Positions 35,038 to 44,215 of a stretch of 64,000 bases of DNA are shown in pieces. The notes beneath the pieces are model-generated. The model was not told the origin of the DNA. It searched no databases and saw only the letters and a program-made list of their open reading frames with translations. The translations under genes and the position numbers were made by a program. How positions within the stretch are numbered: position 1 is the stretch's first letter; each line of letters begins with the position of its first letter. Origin of the DNA: an uncultured Bacteroidales bacterium (GTDB lineage Bacteria > Bacteroidota > Bacteroidia > Bacteroidales > UBA932); contig ONII01000009.1 in assembly GCA_900317845.1 (NCBI GenBank), positions 51,285 to 115,284 on the forward strand, given 5' to 3'.

Positions 35038-35753
35038 ACAGCGCCTTCTCGCGTGTTGAGCGGCTCCTCGGGACCGACGGCCTGGCACAACTGACCCGGG
35101 CCCGCGTTATCCTCTTTGGCGTGGGCGGCGTAGGCGGCTGGTGTGCAGATGCCCTCGTACGCAGCGGCATCGGCCATCTTACCCTGGTAGATCCGGACTG
35201 CGTGGATGTCACCAACATTAACCGGCAACTGCCCGCAACAACGCGTACCGTGGGCCGTCCCAAGGTGGAAGTGCTGCGCGAAAGACTTCTGGAAATCAAT
35301 CCTTTATGTGGCGTCACCGCCCTGCAGGAGCGCTATACCCTGGGGGCCGATTTCCAGCTGGCCGGGTACGACGTGATTATCGACGCCATTGATTCGCTCA
35401 CAGACAAAGCCAACCTCATTTTGGAAGCCACTGCCTGCCCGGGCGCCTTTTTCTCCTCCATGGGCGCCGCCTGCAAGATGGACCCTACGCAGGTGCGCGT
35501 GGCGGAATTCTTTGACGTGCGCGGCTGTCCGCTGGGCGCCGCATTAAGAAAAAGGCTACGCAAAAACGGAACCTTGCCTGCCAAAAAATTTCTGTGCGTT
35601 TACGACGAGCAGGTGCTGCCCAATCTGGGGCCGGAACTGGATCCCGGGCCCGGGAAAGCCGTTGCCAATGGCACCCTGGCGCCCATTACGGGCATTTTCG
35701 GGTTCACGCTGGCCGGCCTGGCTATTGAGCACATTGTGGGCAAATCCCTTTGA
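35034..35753 (+). CDS. tcdA: tRNA threonylcarbamoyladenosine dehydratase
   Basis: 239-residue E1/ThiF-fold, ATP-dependent enzyme that cyclises t6A37 of tRNA to ct6A. Visible: FSRVERLLGTDGLAQLTRARVILFGVGGVGGWCADALVRSGIG (nucleotide-binding GxGGVG and Arg), LVDPDCVDVTNINRQ and the IDAIDSLTDKANLI segment. Length is normal. It overlaps the rluA stop by 4 bp, grouping two tRNA/rRNA modification enzymes. It converges with and overlaps the Fur-family gene by 32 bp. Confidence 0.9.
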   Translation: MNSAFSRVERLLGTDGLAQLTRARVILFGVGGVGGWCADALVRSGIGHLTLVDPDCVDVTNINRQLPATTRTVGRPKVEVLRERLLEINPLCGVTALQERYTLGADFQLAGYDVIIDAIDSLTDKANLILEATACPGAFFSSMGAACKMDPTQVRVAEFFDVRGCPLGAALRKRLRKNGTLPAKKFLCVYDEQVLPNLGPELDPGPGKAVANGTLAPITGIFGFTLAGLAIEHIVGKSL

Positions 35754-36123
35754 GCAGGTAACTTTCCTCCTGCACCTGATACCCTTCCGGTGCGCTCACC
35801 GGCGGAACGGGAATCTCCTCCAGACAGTACGTCTTGTGGCACTTCACGCAGTAAAAATGCACGTGAAGGTCATCGTCGGGGCCGTCGTGATGGCTGTGAC
35901 AGAGTTCGTACCGCACCGGATCCCCGTCCAGCACGTGCACCAGATGGGCGTCCTTGAACGCCACCAACGCGCGGAACACATTGCTCTTGTCGATGGATTC
36001 CAGCCGCGCTTCCAGCTCCATCATGGACAGCGGACGGTGGGCCTCCTCCAGGGCACGCGCAATGAGGAGACGATTGGCCGTCACCTTTACGCCATGCGCC
36101 GCCATCAGGTGCTCTACATTCAT
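35722..36123 (-). CDS. Fur-family metalloregulator
   Basis: 133 residues: an N-terminal winged helix (VTANRLLIARALEEAHRPLSMMELEARL...SNVFRALVAF) and a C-terminal dimerisation domain with HVHFYCVKCHKTYC and a terminal CPQC, the two CxxC pairs of the structural zinc site. The histidine cluster HSHHDGPDDDLHVHF likely binds the sensed metal. The sensed metal (Fe, Zn, or peroxide as in PerR) cannot be settled. Its start overlaps the stop of the fucose-isomerase-like gene by 4 bp. Confidence 0.85.
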   Translation of the reverse strand: MNVEHLMAAHGVKVTANRLLIARALEEAHRPLSMMELEARLESIDKSNVFRALVAFKDAHLVHVLDGDPVRYELCHSHHDGPDDDLHVHFYCVKCHKTYCLEEIPVPPVSAPEGYQVQEESYLLKGICPQCAQ

Positions 36124-37310
36124 AGGAGTGCCTCCAGCAGGGCCTTGTGATGTCCGGGAAGGATGATATGGTGGTTGCCGATAGGACAGGTCAGGAAATA
36201 ACGGGCATCGGCAGGCTGCAACTGCAGCGCCACCTGCGTGCGGCAGAGGTTGTCTTCATACTGGTTGTACTGCAACTCCCCTTCTGCCACAAAAAGGCGG
36301 TCCAGCTTGCCGGAGACCTTGAACACCGTCACCTTGCCCTGCGGCAGTTCGCCGTGGATGCCCACGCCGATGCCGGACTCGTAATGGGTGTCCCACTGCC
36401 AGTTGCGCACCATGTTGAAGGGCACGGTGCAATGGGCAAAGAGCATTTTGCCGCTTTCTACGTCTATGCGGGCCGGATTGGCCTGGAAGCCCGTTTTTCC
36501 GGTGAGCGCCTGGGCAATCATCATGCTCAGCAGGGCCGGGACATCGCCTTCACAGGCGGCCGGAATGCCGGCGGCGTTGAACTTGGCCAGCGCCAGGCAG
36601 CCGGTATTGCCCACGGAGGTGAGAAGGTCGAAGCAGCGAAGGGTGAAAGCGCTGAGCTGGTAGCGTTTGACAATCACCTCCAGTGCGTGATAGATTTGCG
36701 AAGCACCGGGATACGCTGCACGGACAGCATCGGTCATCGGGTCCTCCGGAGCCGGGTCCTGCGGGGCCTTGGCCACCTCCTGCAACAGCTCCTCCATGGG
36801 AATTTCCACCAGGCGGGCGCCCAACTTTTCGCTGATGGCAGTGCTGTCCGCGTGGCTGGCGATGAGCCAGTCCGACGGCTGGCCAATAACGCCGATGCGA
36901 GCGCCAAAGAGTTTCTTGCGGGCCGTAGCCAGCTTTTCCAGAATTTGCAGCCGCTTTTTCAGGTACTCCGTGCTGCCATGGAGCACCTCCCCCTTGAGGC
37001 CCTGCTGCTGCAGGTAGGAGAGAATTTCCAGCGAGGCAGCCAGCGAATTGCTCTTTCCGGAAGTGAGTAAGTAATAACGGGTTACGCCCCTTGACAGCAT
37101 ATCCGGGAGCAGTTTCTTGAAGATTCCCTCCGCACCGCCGGTGCGCACGTAAATGACATCCATGCTGCCGGTGGTCCCGAACTCCGAATAATCGTCCCCT
37201 TTGAAGCTGTATTTCCCTTTGGGGAAGATGGCCGAAAGGAATTCGTCACTGATTTTAGCCACGGCCTGCTCATTATGCAGGCTGGAAGTGAGCGTATAAA
37301 TTGCAATCAT
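36120..37310 (-). CDS. L-fucose/arabinose isomerase-like protein
   Basis: 396 residues with two N-terminal Rossmann-like halves and a C-terminal barrel, like FucI/AraA-related proteins. Recognisable pieces are RIGVIGQPSDWLIAS, CEGDVPALLSMMIAQALTG and the C-terminal LFAHCTVPFNMVRNW with the catalytic-domain HCTxP motif, then HHIILPGHH. It is shorter than FucI (about 590), and substrate is unknown. The gene is coupled to the downstream Fur-family regulator, an odd pairing. Its start lies just before the divergent SRP RNA promoter. Confidence 0.7.
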   Translation of the reverse strand: MIAIYTLTSSLHNEQAVAKISDEFLSAIFPKGKYSFKGDDYSEFGTTGSMDVIYVRTGGAEGIFKKLLPDMLSRGVTRYYLLTSGKSNSLAASLEILSYLQQQGLKGEVLHGSTEYLKKRLQILEKLATARKKLFGARIGVIGQPSDWLIASHADSTAISEKLGARLVEIPMEELLQEVAKAPQDPAPEDPMTDAVRAAYPGASQIYHALEVIVKRYQLSAFTLRCFDLLTSVGNTGCLALAKFNAAGIPAACEGDVPALLSMMIAQALTGKTGFQANPARIDVESGKMLFAHCTVPFNMVRNWQWDTHYESGIGVGIHGELPQGKVTVFKVSGKLDRLFVAEGELQYNQYEDNLCRTQVALQLQPADARYFLTCPIGNHHIILPGHHKALLEALL

Positions 37311-37323
37311 AAAAAAAATTTCC

Positions 37324-37331
37324 TACCTTTG
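37324..37331 (+). promoter_or_regulatory. -7 box of the SRP RNA
   Basis: TACCTTTG ends 5 bp before the RNA's first stem. Confidence 0.65.
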
Positions 37332-37336
37332 TGCCC

Positions 37337-37433
37337 GGGAAAGTCTTACACGACCAGCTCCCTCTGAATTCCCCCAGGACAGGAATGTAGCAAGGGTAGG
37401 AGGTTGTAGCGGTGCGATGTAAGGGGCTTTCCC
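37337..37433 (+). ncRNA. ffs: Signal recognition particle RNA, small (4.5S) type
   Basis: About 97 nt. GGGAAAG at the 5' end pairs with CTTTCCC at the 3' end. The apical part contains AGGACAGGAATGTAGCAAGG, the conserved Ffh-binding domain with its GGAA-type tetraloop and asymmetric loop. A run of seven T follows as terminator. Partner of Ffh in co-translational membrane targeting. Confidence 0.9.
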
Positions 37434-37442
37434 TTTTTTTGT

Positions 37443-37925
37443 TTACTCCATGTGCAGGCTGTCGAAGATGAACGGAAGGAGGTCATCCACGCAACTGAAC
37501 TTACGAATGCGCTTGCTCCCTACCAGAATTACCTTGAGCGGACGCTTGTGTTTTTTCTGATATTCCGCCATTACCTGCCGGCAACTGCCGCAGGGCGAGG
37601 CCGGGCTTTCACACAGCACGCCGTGGTCGCTCCCGGCAATGGCCAGGGTATCCAGCGGAACATCCGGGTAGTTGGCACCGGCCCAGAACATGGCCGTACG
37701 CTCTGCGCAAAGTCCGGACGGATAGGCGGCATTCTCCTGATTGGCACCCTTGACAATGACGCCGTTGGCCAGCTTGAGCGCAGCGCCCACCTGGAAATGC
37801 GAATAGGGCGAGTAGGAGCCTTTCTGGGCCTCCAGGGCCATGGCGACCAGTTCCTGATCTTCTGAAGACATCTCCGACGCGGAGGAGAATTCTTGGTACT
37901 TGATGGTTAATTGTAACTCACTCAT
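37443..37925 (-). CDS. cdd: Cytidine deaminase
   Basis: 160-residue zinc-dependent deaminase of cytidine and deoxycytidine for pyrimidine salvage. The active site is complete: CAERTA (Cys 73, Glu 75) and PCGSCRQ (Cys 112 and 115), with SYSPYSHFQVGAAL and NQENAAYPSG for ribose contacts. Length fits the tetrameric type. It lies convergent to the SRP RNA and 45 bp downstream of the carbamoyltransferase gene. Confidence 0.95.
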   Translation of the reverse strand: MSELQLTIKYQEFSSASEMSSEDQELVAMALEAQKGSYSPYSHFQVGAALKLANGVIVKGANQENAAYPSGLCAERTAMFWAGANYPDVPLDTLAIAGSDHGVLCESPASPCGSCRQVMAEYQKKHKRPLKVILVGSKRIRKFSCVDDLLPFIFDSLHME

Positions 37926-37970
37926 GGCTATTAGTTCGTTATCGGGTCTTGCAAGATACGCATTATTTCG

Positions 37971-38972
37971 CTAATCTCCAAGCGTAGCCACCATCACGGC
38001 CTTGATGGTGTGCATGCGGTTCTCGGCCTCGTCAAAGACAATGCTGGCGGGACTTTCGAACACTTCTTCCGTAACTTCCACGCCGTCCAGGCCGAATTTT
38101 TGGTACACATCCTCCCCTGCCTTGGTGTCCCGGTTGTGATAGGAGGGCAGGCAGTGCATGAACTTGCAGGCGGGGTTGCCGGTGCGTTCCATCAGCTTGG
38201 CGTTCACCTGGTAAGGCATCAGGATGCCGATACGCTCTTTCCAGACGCTGTCGGGCTCGCCCATGGACACCCAAATGTCCGTGTACACAAAATCGCAGCC
38301 TTTGACGCCCTCGTCCACGTTGTCCGTGATGGTGATGCGGGCGCCGGTTTCCTTGGCCACGGCAAAGCACTGTGCCTGGAGTTCCGCACTGGGCTGCAGG
38401 GCTTTAGGCGCGACAATACGCACGTCCATGCCCATTTTGGCGCCGCCCACCAGGAGGGAGTTCCCCATGTTGAAGCGGGCGTCCCCCAGATAGGCGAACT
38501 TCACCTGATTCAGCGGTTTGGTGCTGTGTTCCTCCATGGTAAGGAGGTCTGCCAGGATTTGCGTGGGATGGAACTCGTTGGTGAGGCCGTTCCACACGGG
38601 CACGCCGGCGTATTTGGCCAGCTCTTCCACAATGGCCTGGCCAAAGCCGCGGTACTCGATGCCGTCGTACATGCGGCCCAGCACACGGGCGGTATCCTTC
38701 ATGGTTTCCTTGATGCCGATCTGCGAACCGGTGGGGCCCAGGTAGGTGACATGGGCGCCTTGGTCGTGCGAGGCTACCTCAAAGGCGCAGCGCGTACGGG
38801 TGCTGGTCTTTTCAAAGATAAGGGCGATGTTCTTGCCCTTGAGGTGCTGCTCCTCCTTGCCGGCCTTCTTGGCGGCTTTTAAGTCACGGGCCAGATCCAG
38901 CAGATAACGGATTTCGGCGGGGGTATAGTCCAGCAGTTTCAGGAAATTGCGATTCTTAAGGCTTTGTTCCAT
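37971..38972 (-). CDS. arcB: Ornithine carbamoyltransferase (probably catabolic)
   Basis: 333 residues. Carbamoyl-phosphate motif STRTRCAFE (57-65), ornithine-side [10 protein letters not shown] and the central [19 protein letters not shown] are intact. In sequence alone argF and arcB look alike. The immediate upstream genes are carbamate kinase (2 bp away) and an arginine deiminase-like enzyme, so I infer that it works in the phosphorolytic direction, splitting citrulline to ornithine and carbamoyl phosphate. A biosynthetic role is possible if no other copy exists. Confidence 0.9.
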   Translation of the reverse strand: MEQSLKNRNFLKLLDYTPAEIRYLLDLARDLKAAKKAGKEEQHLKGKNIALIFEKTSTRTRCAFEVASHDQGAHVTYLGPTGSQIGIKETMKDTARVLGRMYDGIEYRGFGQAIVEELAKYAGVPVWNGLTNEFHPTQILADLLTMEEHSTKPLNQVKFAYLGDARFNMGNSLLVGGAKMGMDVRIVAPKALQPSAELQAQCFAVAKETGARITITDNVDEGVKGCDFVYTDIWVSMGEPDSVWKERIGILMPYQVNAKLMERTGNPACKFMHCLPSYHNRDTKAGEDVYQKFGLDGVEVTEEVFESPASIVFDEAENRMHTIKAVMVATLGD

Positions 38973-38974
38973 AA

Positions 38975-39937
38975 TTATTTAACGATTCTAGTTCCGCAGG
39001 AAGGGTTTCCCAGCTCCCCTGCTTCGGTGATAATGCATTCTTTGCCGCCGTTTTGCACAAACAGGATGGCGGCTCTTACCTTGGGGGCCATGGAGCCCTC
39101 CGCAAACTGGCCTTCTGCGAGGTACTGCTGTGCCTGGGCCACCGTGAGGGTGTCCAGCGCCTGCTCGTTCTCTTTCCGGAAGTTGATGTACACCTTGGGC
39201 ACGTCCGTAAGGATGTAAAACTCGTCCGCCCCAATGCTGTTGGCACACAGGGCCGATGCCAGGTCCTTGTCGATGACCGCCTCTACGCCCTGTCCTTTGA
39301 CGACGGGGATGCCCCCGCCGCCCACGGTGACCACAATATAGCCTTCGCGGGCCAGGCGGCCCACCAGCTCCACGTTCCGGATGCCGATGGGGACCGGCGA
39401 CGCCACCACCTTCCGCCACCCGCGGCCCTTAGGGTCTTCCCGGTAAGATGGCCGGTCGGAGCCGGCCATGACGTTGTCATTCCCGGCTTGACCTCCGTCA
39501 TTCCCGGCTTGACCGGGAATCTCCTTGTAATACGGCCCTACCGGCTTGGTGGGGTTCCGGAAGGCAGGATCATCGGCCTTCACTTCTACACGGGTAACCA
39601 GCGAAACTACCTTGCGGTCCAGGGCATGTTTGGCCAACACGCGGTCCATGCCACTCTCGATGAGATAGGCAATGGAACCTTGCGTTTCCGCGCCGCAAAA
39701 ATCCATGGGCTGGGCGGGCAGGCCATATTCCTTTTCGCCGGCCTGGTGCCGCAGCAGGCCGTTTCCTACCTGCGGACCATTGCCATGGCCGATAACCAGG
39801 TTGTACCCTTTTTCCAGGAGCGGCACCAGGTTCTCGCAGGTGCGCTCCACATTTTCCAACTGTTCGGGGAAGGTGCCCTTCTGGCCCGCGCGCAGCAGCG
39901 CGTTGCCCCCGAAAGCAATCATAGCAAGTTTGGTCAT
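38975..39937 (-). CDS. arcC: Carbamate kinase with palindrome-encoded insert
   Basis: 320-residue amino-acid-kinase fold enzyme that makes ATP from carbamoyl phosphate and ADP. Visible: [37 protein letters not shown] and the terminal [16 protein letters not shown]. An insert at about residues 139-163 ([20 protein letters not shown]) is encoded by palindromic repeats and sits in the flexible PFVGP/subdomain region between VGPYYKE and [13 protein letters not shown]. It ends 2 bp before the carbamoyltransferase gene. The rest of the protein is standard. Confidence 0.93.
   Translation of the reverse strand: MTKLAMIAFGGNALLRAGQKGTFPEQLENVERTCENLVPLLEKGYNLVIGHGNGPQVGNGLLRHQAGEKEYGLPAQPMDFCGAETQGSIAYLIESGMDRVLAKHALDRKVVSLVTRVEVKADDPAFRNPTKPVGPYYKEIPGQAGNDGGQAGNDNVMAGSDRPSYREDPKGRGWRKVVASPVPIGIRNVELVGRLAREGYIVVTVGGGGIPVVKGQGVEAVIDKDLASALCANSIGADEFYILTDVPKVYINFRKENEQALDTLTVAQAQQYLAEGQFAEGSMAPKVRAAILFVQNGGKECIITEAGELGNPSCGTRIVK
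39448..39520. repeat. In-frame palindromes inside carbamate kinase gene
   Basis: ATGGCCGG/CCGGCCAT (39448-39469), a half copy ATTCCCGGCTTGAC (39479-39492) and a full ATTCCCGG, CTTGA, CCGGGAAT (39500-39520). Same layout as the uvrA copies. Confidence 0.88.
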
Positions 39938-39938
39938 A

Positions 39939-40853
39939 TCAGTCTCTTCTGAGGGGTAAAGTAGAGCAGCGAAGCAGGCCGCCCATCTTGGAAATTTCCC
40001 GGTAAGGCACCGTTTCCACCGTCATGCCCCATTTGTCCCGGAGGTGCTTGATGAGCCGATAGAAATGTTCCTCTACCACCACTACATCCTCCGAAATGGA
40101 GAACACGTTGGAGTTCATGGCGTACATTTCCTCCGTGGTAATCTCGAACACGTTTTCCTCGCCAAAGATATCTACCAGGTGCTGGGCGTCCCGCGGGTTC
40201 ATGAAACCGCGCCGGTAGATGATGGCTTTGTCATGCCCCACCGGCATAAAGGTGCAGTCCAGGTGCAGGATGCCCTGGTACGGGTCTGTGTCGCTCTTGA
40301 GGAGGTTCAGGGGCATAATGGTGCGCTCCGGGAAAATCATCTTGAGATAATCCACCGCCAGGCGGTTGGTACGGGCCGTCTTTACCTGGCTGTAGTCCGG
40401 GAAATTGTACTGGCCCAGGAAGATGTAGTTCTTGTACAGGATTACGTCTCCCCCTTCCACGTGCACCGCCTCCGGCAGGTTGTAAATTTGTTTGTAATGG
40501 ATTTGCCGGTAGATTTCCTCATAGGCGTCAATCTCTTCCTGGCGGTCCGGGATAATGTTGGAGACGATGATTTTGTCGTCAATCACAAACCCCACGTCCC
40601 GCGAGAACACCTGGTTGCAATTGGGCACCGGTGCCGGCCGGAACACGTCTACGTCGTATTTCTTGAGGATTTTCTCGAAGGCGGTCATCTCGCGGATGAT
40701 GTCTTCCTCTGCCGGATACACGCCATGCAGCACTGACTCATAGGACTTGCTGTCGAAGGTTTCTTCCAGCGTGGGTGTGTTTCCCGGCGAGTACGGCCAG
40801 CCCAGCACAACTGCCCGCAGCCGCCCTGTTTCCGATGTAATATGTAATTGCAT
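39939..40853 (-). CDS. Arginine deiminase/amidinotransferase-family protein
   Basis: 304-residue guanidino-group-modifying enzyme fold. Catalytic features: the Cys in the C-terminal GGLLRCSTLPL, the HLDCTFMPVG His region and the VHVEGGDVILYKN block. Likely converts arginine to citrulline and ammonia. It lies 1-2 bp before carbamate kinase and the carbamoyltransferase, which completes an arginine deiminase pathway for ATP and ammonia. It is shorter than classical ArcA (about 400), and belongs to the compact Bacteroidota type, so dedicated amidinotransferase activity cannot be excluded. Confidence 0.8.
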   Translation of the reverse strand: MQLHITSETGRLRAVVLGWPYSPGNTPTLEETFDSKSYESVLHGVYPAEEDIIREMTAFEKILKKYDVDVFRPAPVPNCNQVFSRDVGFVIDDKIIVSNIIPDRQEEIDAYEEIYRQIHYKQIYNLPEAVHVEGGDVILYKNYIFLGQYNFPDYSQVKTARTNRLAVDYLKMIFPERTIMPLNLLKSDTDPYQGILHLDCTFMPVGHDKAIIYRRGFMNPRDAQHLVDIFGEENVFEITTEEMYAMNSNVFSISEDVVVVEEHFYRLIKHLRDKWGMTVETVPYREISKMGGLLRCSTLPLRRD

Positions 40854-40857
40854 AAAA

Positions 40858-42858
40858 TTAGTTAGTCTTGAGCGTTATACCCCCCCCAGCTAGCTCTGCA
40901 TCCAGTTTCTCGTAAATGGAGTTGTTGCTCTTATACTCGGGGACGATGAGTTTCATTTTGCGCACGGTGGCCATGTCGTCGAACTGCTTGGAGATATCTA
41001 CAAGCTCGTCAATTTCCCGGGCCACCTGATCATAGTCGTATTCGCGCACCTGGGCAATACGGATTTTTTCATGGAAGGTGGGTTTGGTGCCTTCCAGTTC
41101 ATTGAGGACTTCCTCATAGAGTTTCTCCCCGTCCCGCAGGCCCGTGTACTTGATTTCCACATTTTTGGCACCGGACATGGCAATCATACGCTTGGCCAGG
41201 TCTGCAATTTTGACCGGCTGGCCCATGTCAAACACAAAGATTTCTCCGCCGGCGCCTTTGGTTCCGGCTTCCAGTACCAGACGGCAGGCCTCCGGAATGA
41301 GCATGAAGAAGCGGACAATGCGTTCATCGGTTACCGTAACGGGGCCGCCGCGGCGGATTTGCTCCCGGAACAGCGGAATGACGGAACCGTTGGAACCCAG
41401 CACGTTGCCAAAGCGGGTGGTGACAAACTGGGTGCGGTCCGGGCGCTTGCCGGTATGGCCTTTGGAAGACTCCATGGCTTCCAGCTTGAGCTTGCGGTCC
41501 AGACTTTGGACGTAGATTTCGCAGATACGCTTGCTGCAGCCCATTACGTTGGTGGGGTTCACGGCCTTGTCCGTAGAAATCATCACAAACTTTTTGGCAC
41601 CGTATTTTACGGACATATCGGCAATGACTTTGGTGCCGTAAATGTTGTTGAGAACGGCCTCCGAGGGGTTGTCTTCCATCATGGGCACGTGCTTGTACGC
41701 GGCGGCGTGGAAAACATAGTCCGGACGGAAGGTGCTGAACACGCTCTCCATGCGGGTGCGGCGGCTGATGCTGGTGACCACTACCTCTGCCTCTACATCC
41801 GGGAACTCGCGGGCCATCATGAGGCGGACGTCGTGCTGCGGGGTTTCCGCCTGGTCTATCAGCATCATTTTGGCGGGCTTGAACGCCGCCACCTGACGGA
41901 CGATTTCCATGCCGATGGAACCGGCGGAACCGGTGATAAGGACGCGTTTGCCGGTGAGCACTTCCTCTACGGACTTCATGTCCACCCGGATTTCCTGACG
42001 GGGCAGAAGGTCTTCCACGCTCACCTCTTTGAGCTGGACATCTTTTTCTCCTTCTTCCTGCACGGTGCCGTCTTTGATACTGGCCTCCGTGGCCCAGTGG
42101 GACATATAGATTTTGACACCATTGGCGATGCAGATATCCTGGAGTTTCTGGTTGTTCTGGAATTCACTGATTCTCATCGGGCTTACCAGCATGGCCTGGA
42201 TGCGCTCTTTCTTGATAACGGCCTCCATGTCCGCATCCTTGGAATATACCTTGACACCCAGCAGTTTCATGTCCTTGATGCGGTGCTCGTGGCTGATGAA
42301 GCCCACAACCTCAAAGCGGCGCGGGGTTTGCGAGCGCACCGCCTTGGCCACGGCCACGCCACCGGAAATGGCACCGTAAATGAGGGCACGCTGGGCCTGG
42401 GCACTCTCGTTGACACCGTCGAAGACCAGCTTGACCAGCACGCGCATAATCCACATGACAAACGTGGCCAGCGCAAAGGCGACAACCAAGTCCAGATAGG
42501 AGAATGCCGACAGGGCCCTGACATGGAAGTAACTGAAAAGCCAGCAGCAGCCCAGGGAAATGGCCAGGGAAACCGTGTTGGCATACACCAGCTTAAGAAG
42601 GTCTACAAAGCTGGAATACCGGAGAACGCCGGAATAGGTTTTAAAGATACGGATGCCGATCCAGCTGACAACGGAATAGAAGAACGCCGAGTACAGAAGG
42701 GCGGCACGGCTCTCGAAGGCGATATCCGTATTGTTGGTTATCCAGAAGGTAAAGCAGCAGGAGGCGAATACAATGACGGTATCGGCCAGCAATACGACCC
42801 AATAAGGCAGTACGTTCCTGCGAAAATACCAGGTCGAAAGTTTTTTAAATACGTTCAT
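40858..42858 (-). CDS. CapD/PglF-type nucleotide-sugar dehydratase/epimerase
   Basis: 666 residues: four N-terminal transmembrane helices (about 15-130), a CoA-binding-like Rossmann segment (about 140-260), then an SDR domain beginning RVLITGSAGSIGMEIVRQV with VFHAAAYKHVPMMEDNP and MISTDKAVNPTNVMGCSKR. The family converts UDP-GlcNAc to 4-keto-6-deoxy sugars at the membrane, feeding capsule, O-antigen or protein glycans. A perfect -33/-7 promoter precedes it and the arginine deiminase gene starts 4 bp after its stop, so both may be on one transcript. Confidence 0.88.
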   Translation of the reverse strand: MNVFKKLSTWYFRRNVLPYWVVLLADTVIVFASCCFTFWITNNTDIAFESRAALLYSAFFYSVVSWIGIRIFKTYSGVLRYSSFVDLLKLVYANTVSLAISLGCCWLFSYFHVRALSAFSYLDLVVAFALATFVMWIMRVLVKLVFDGVNESAQAQRALIYGAISGGVAVAKAVRSQTPRRFEVVGFISHEHRIKDMKLLGVKVYSKDADMEAVIKKERIQAMLVSPMRISEFQNNQKLQDICIANGVKIYMSHWATEASIKDGTVQEEGEKDVQLKEVSVEDLLPRQEIRVDMKSVEEVLTGKRVLITGSAGSIGMEIVRQVAAFKPAKMMLIDQAETPQHDVRLMMAREFPDVEAEVVVTSISRRTRMESVFSTFRPDYVFHAAAYKHVPMMEDNPSEAVLNNIYGTKVIADMSVKYGAKKFVMISTDKAVNPTNVMGCSKRICEIYVQSLDRKLKLEAMESSKGHTGKRPDRTQFVTTRFGNVLGSNGSVIPLFREQIRRGGPVTVTDERIVRFFMLIPEACRLVLEAGTKGAGGEIFVFDMGQPVKIADLAKRMIAMSGAKNVEIKYTGLRDGEKLYEEVLNELEGTKPTFHEKIRIAQVREYDYDQVAREIDELVDISKQFDDMATVRKMKLIVPEYKSNNSIYEKLDAELAGGGITLKTN

Positions 42859-42896
42859 ACACTATCTTAAACGTCTTCACGGGTGGTTAGTAACTG

Positions 42897-42927
42897 CAAA
42901 TATACACATTCTTTTCCAGCGGAGCAA
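42897..42927 (-). promoter_or_regulatory. -33/-7 promoter of the capD-like/arginine deiminase unit
   Basis: On the minus strand TTG (42925-42927), 20-bp spacer, TATATTTG (42897-42904). Confidence 0.75.
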
Positions 42928-42967
42928 GTCTATTTAGGTTCATTCGGCCCGATGGAAAATAATTTCG

Positions 42968-42975
42968 TATCTTTG
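42968..42975 (+). promoter_or_regulatory. -7 box of the phosphatase gene
   Basis: TATCTTTG, 20 bp before ATG 42996; an in-frame TTG at 42987 is a less likely start. Confidence 0.55.
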
Positions 42976-42995
42976 CGACGCAAAACTTGTTACCC

Positions 42996-43652
42996 ATGGA
43001 TATGCAGTACAATTTGGTCCTCTTTGACCTGGACGGAACACTGATTGACACGCTGGCAGATTTGGCGGAGGCGGTGAACCATGCCCTGGGCCTGCGCGGC
43101 TACCCGCTGCACCGCCTGGAGGAGTATCGCCGGATGGTGGGCCACGGGGTGCGGAACCTGGTGAAGCAGGCCCTGCCGGAGGGTGCGGGCGAAGCGCTCA
43201 TTGATGCCGCCCTGGCCGATTTCAAAGCCTATTACACCGCCCATATCGACGTACATACGCGTCCCTACCCCGGGATGCAGGAACTGCTCCGGGACCTGCA
43301 TGCGGCGGGTGTCCGGATGGCGGTGGCGTCCAATAAATTCCAGTCCGGGACCGAGCTGCTCATTCATGAATTTTTCCCGGAGACTCCCTTTGTGGCCATC
43401 CTGGGCAACCGGGAAGGCTATCCGCTCAAGCCGGATCCGGAGATTGTGGGCGAGGTACTGCGGGCGGCCGGCATGCCCCGCGAGCAGGCCATCCTGGTGG
43501 GCGATTCCGGCACGGATATGAAAACGGCGGAGAACGGCGGCATTTCCGCCATTGCCGTGGGCTGGGGATATCGACCCATGGAAGCCTCTGAGAAATACCG
43601 CTTTGCGGGCAGCGTGGCAGAGCTTCGCGCCTTGCTGTTCGGGCCGGCCTGA
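42996..43652 (+). CDS. HAD-superfamily phosphatase, phosphoglycolate phosphatase-like
   Basis: 218 residues. HAD motif I LVLFDLDGTLIDT, a helical type-1 cap, motif II VASNKF, motif III Lys in PLKPDPE and motif IV VGDSGTDMKTAENGG are all present. It resembles Gph/PpaX-type enzymes that hydrolyse phosphoglycolate or pyrophosphate. The exact substrate is uncertain, as usual for HADs. Single gene, ending 2 bp before the convergent lipoprotein gene. Confidence 0.87.
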   Translation: MDMQYNLVLFDLDGTLIDTLADLAEAVNHALGLRGYPLHRLEEYRRMVGHGVRNLVKQALPEGAGEALIDAALADFKAYYTAHIDVHTRPYPGMQELLRDLHAAGVRMAVASNKFQSGTELLIHEFFPETPFVAILGNREGYPLKPDPEIVGEVLRAAGMPREQAILVGDSGTDMKTAENGGISAIAVGWGYRPMEASEKYRFAGSVAELRALLFGPA

Positions 43653-43654
43653 GG

Positions 43655-44161
43655 TCATTTGCCCACAACTTTATCCCAGGTTTTTTCAAAGACGAACCGG
43701 CACTTGCGGCGGATATCGGTTCCGTCTATGTCCAGGGAGCCGCTGTCGTATTCCATCACCATGCTGTCTTCCGTGGACGAAACGACCCCCCAATAGGTTC
43801 TGCCAGACTTGATTTTCCCACGTTTCATTTTCACGGAGAAAGTAACCTTGGTATGCTTGGTGCTCCCCTCCTCCAATGGCGTAAAACGGTCCGAATAGTT
43901 GAGGGTCATGGTGTTCTCGCTGGTCTTTAAGTTGGTACTTGAGAGGATGTACGTGGACGAATGGTAGAGTTGCAGCTGGGCGAAATCGTCCGGCTCGTCC
44001 GTTTTAAGGTCGTAGGAGGCCGTGGTTTTTTTCCCGTTGGTGGTGATGGTCCAGTCCTCATGCACAGCCTGCCAGGAGCCTACAATGTCTGCCGGCGGAA
44101 CATCCTTATAGCAGGACGTAAGCAGACCGCCTGCCAGTATTATGCTTAATAACCGTTTCAT
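43655..44161 (-). CDS. Small lipoprotein, lipocalin-like
   Basis: 168 residues. Signal peptide with lipobox MKRLLSIILAGGLLTSCYKD (Cys 17), then a beta-rich domain starting IVGSWQAVHEDWTI, the opening typical of lipocalin-like stress or envelope lipoproteins in Bacteroidota (GxW). No enzymatic residues are apparent. It follows the DUF3667 gene by 54 bp on the same strand and may be cotranscribed with it. Function unknown. Confidence 0.7.
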   Translation of the reverse strand: MKRLLSIILAGGLLTSCYKDVPPADIVGSWQAVHEDWTITTNGKKTTASYDLKTDEPDDFAQLQLYHSSTYILSSTNLKTSENTMTLNYSDRFTPLEEGSTKHTKVTFSVKMKRGKIKSGRTYWGVVSSTEDSMVMEYDSGSLDIDGTDIRRKCRFVFEKTWDKVVGK

Positions 44162-44215
44162 GCTCTCAAGTTTGCACATGCGCAAAGTTAAGCCATTTCT
44201 CCAAAAAATACAACC

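Noticed and set aside
37337-37433. 6S RNA or riboswitch upstream of cdd
   Set aside because: The strand is opposite to cdd and the SRP-specific AGGACAGGAA...AGCAAGG motif with closing stem is clear.
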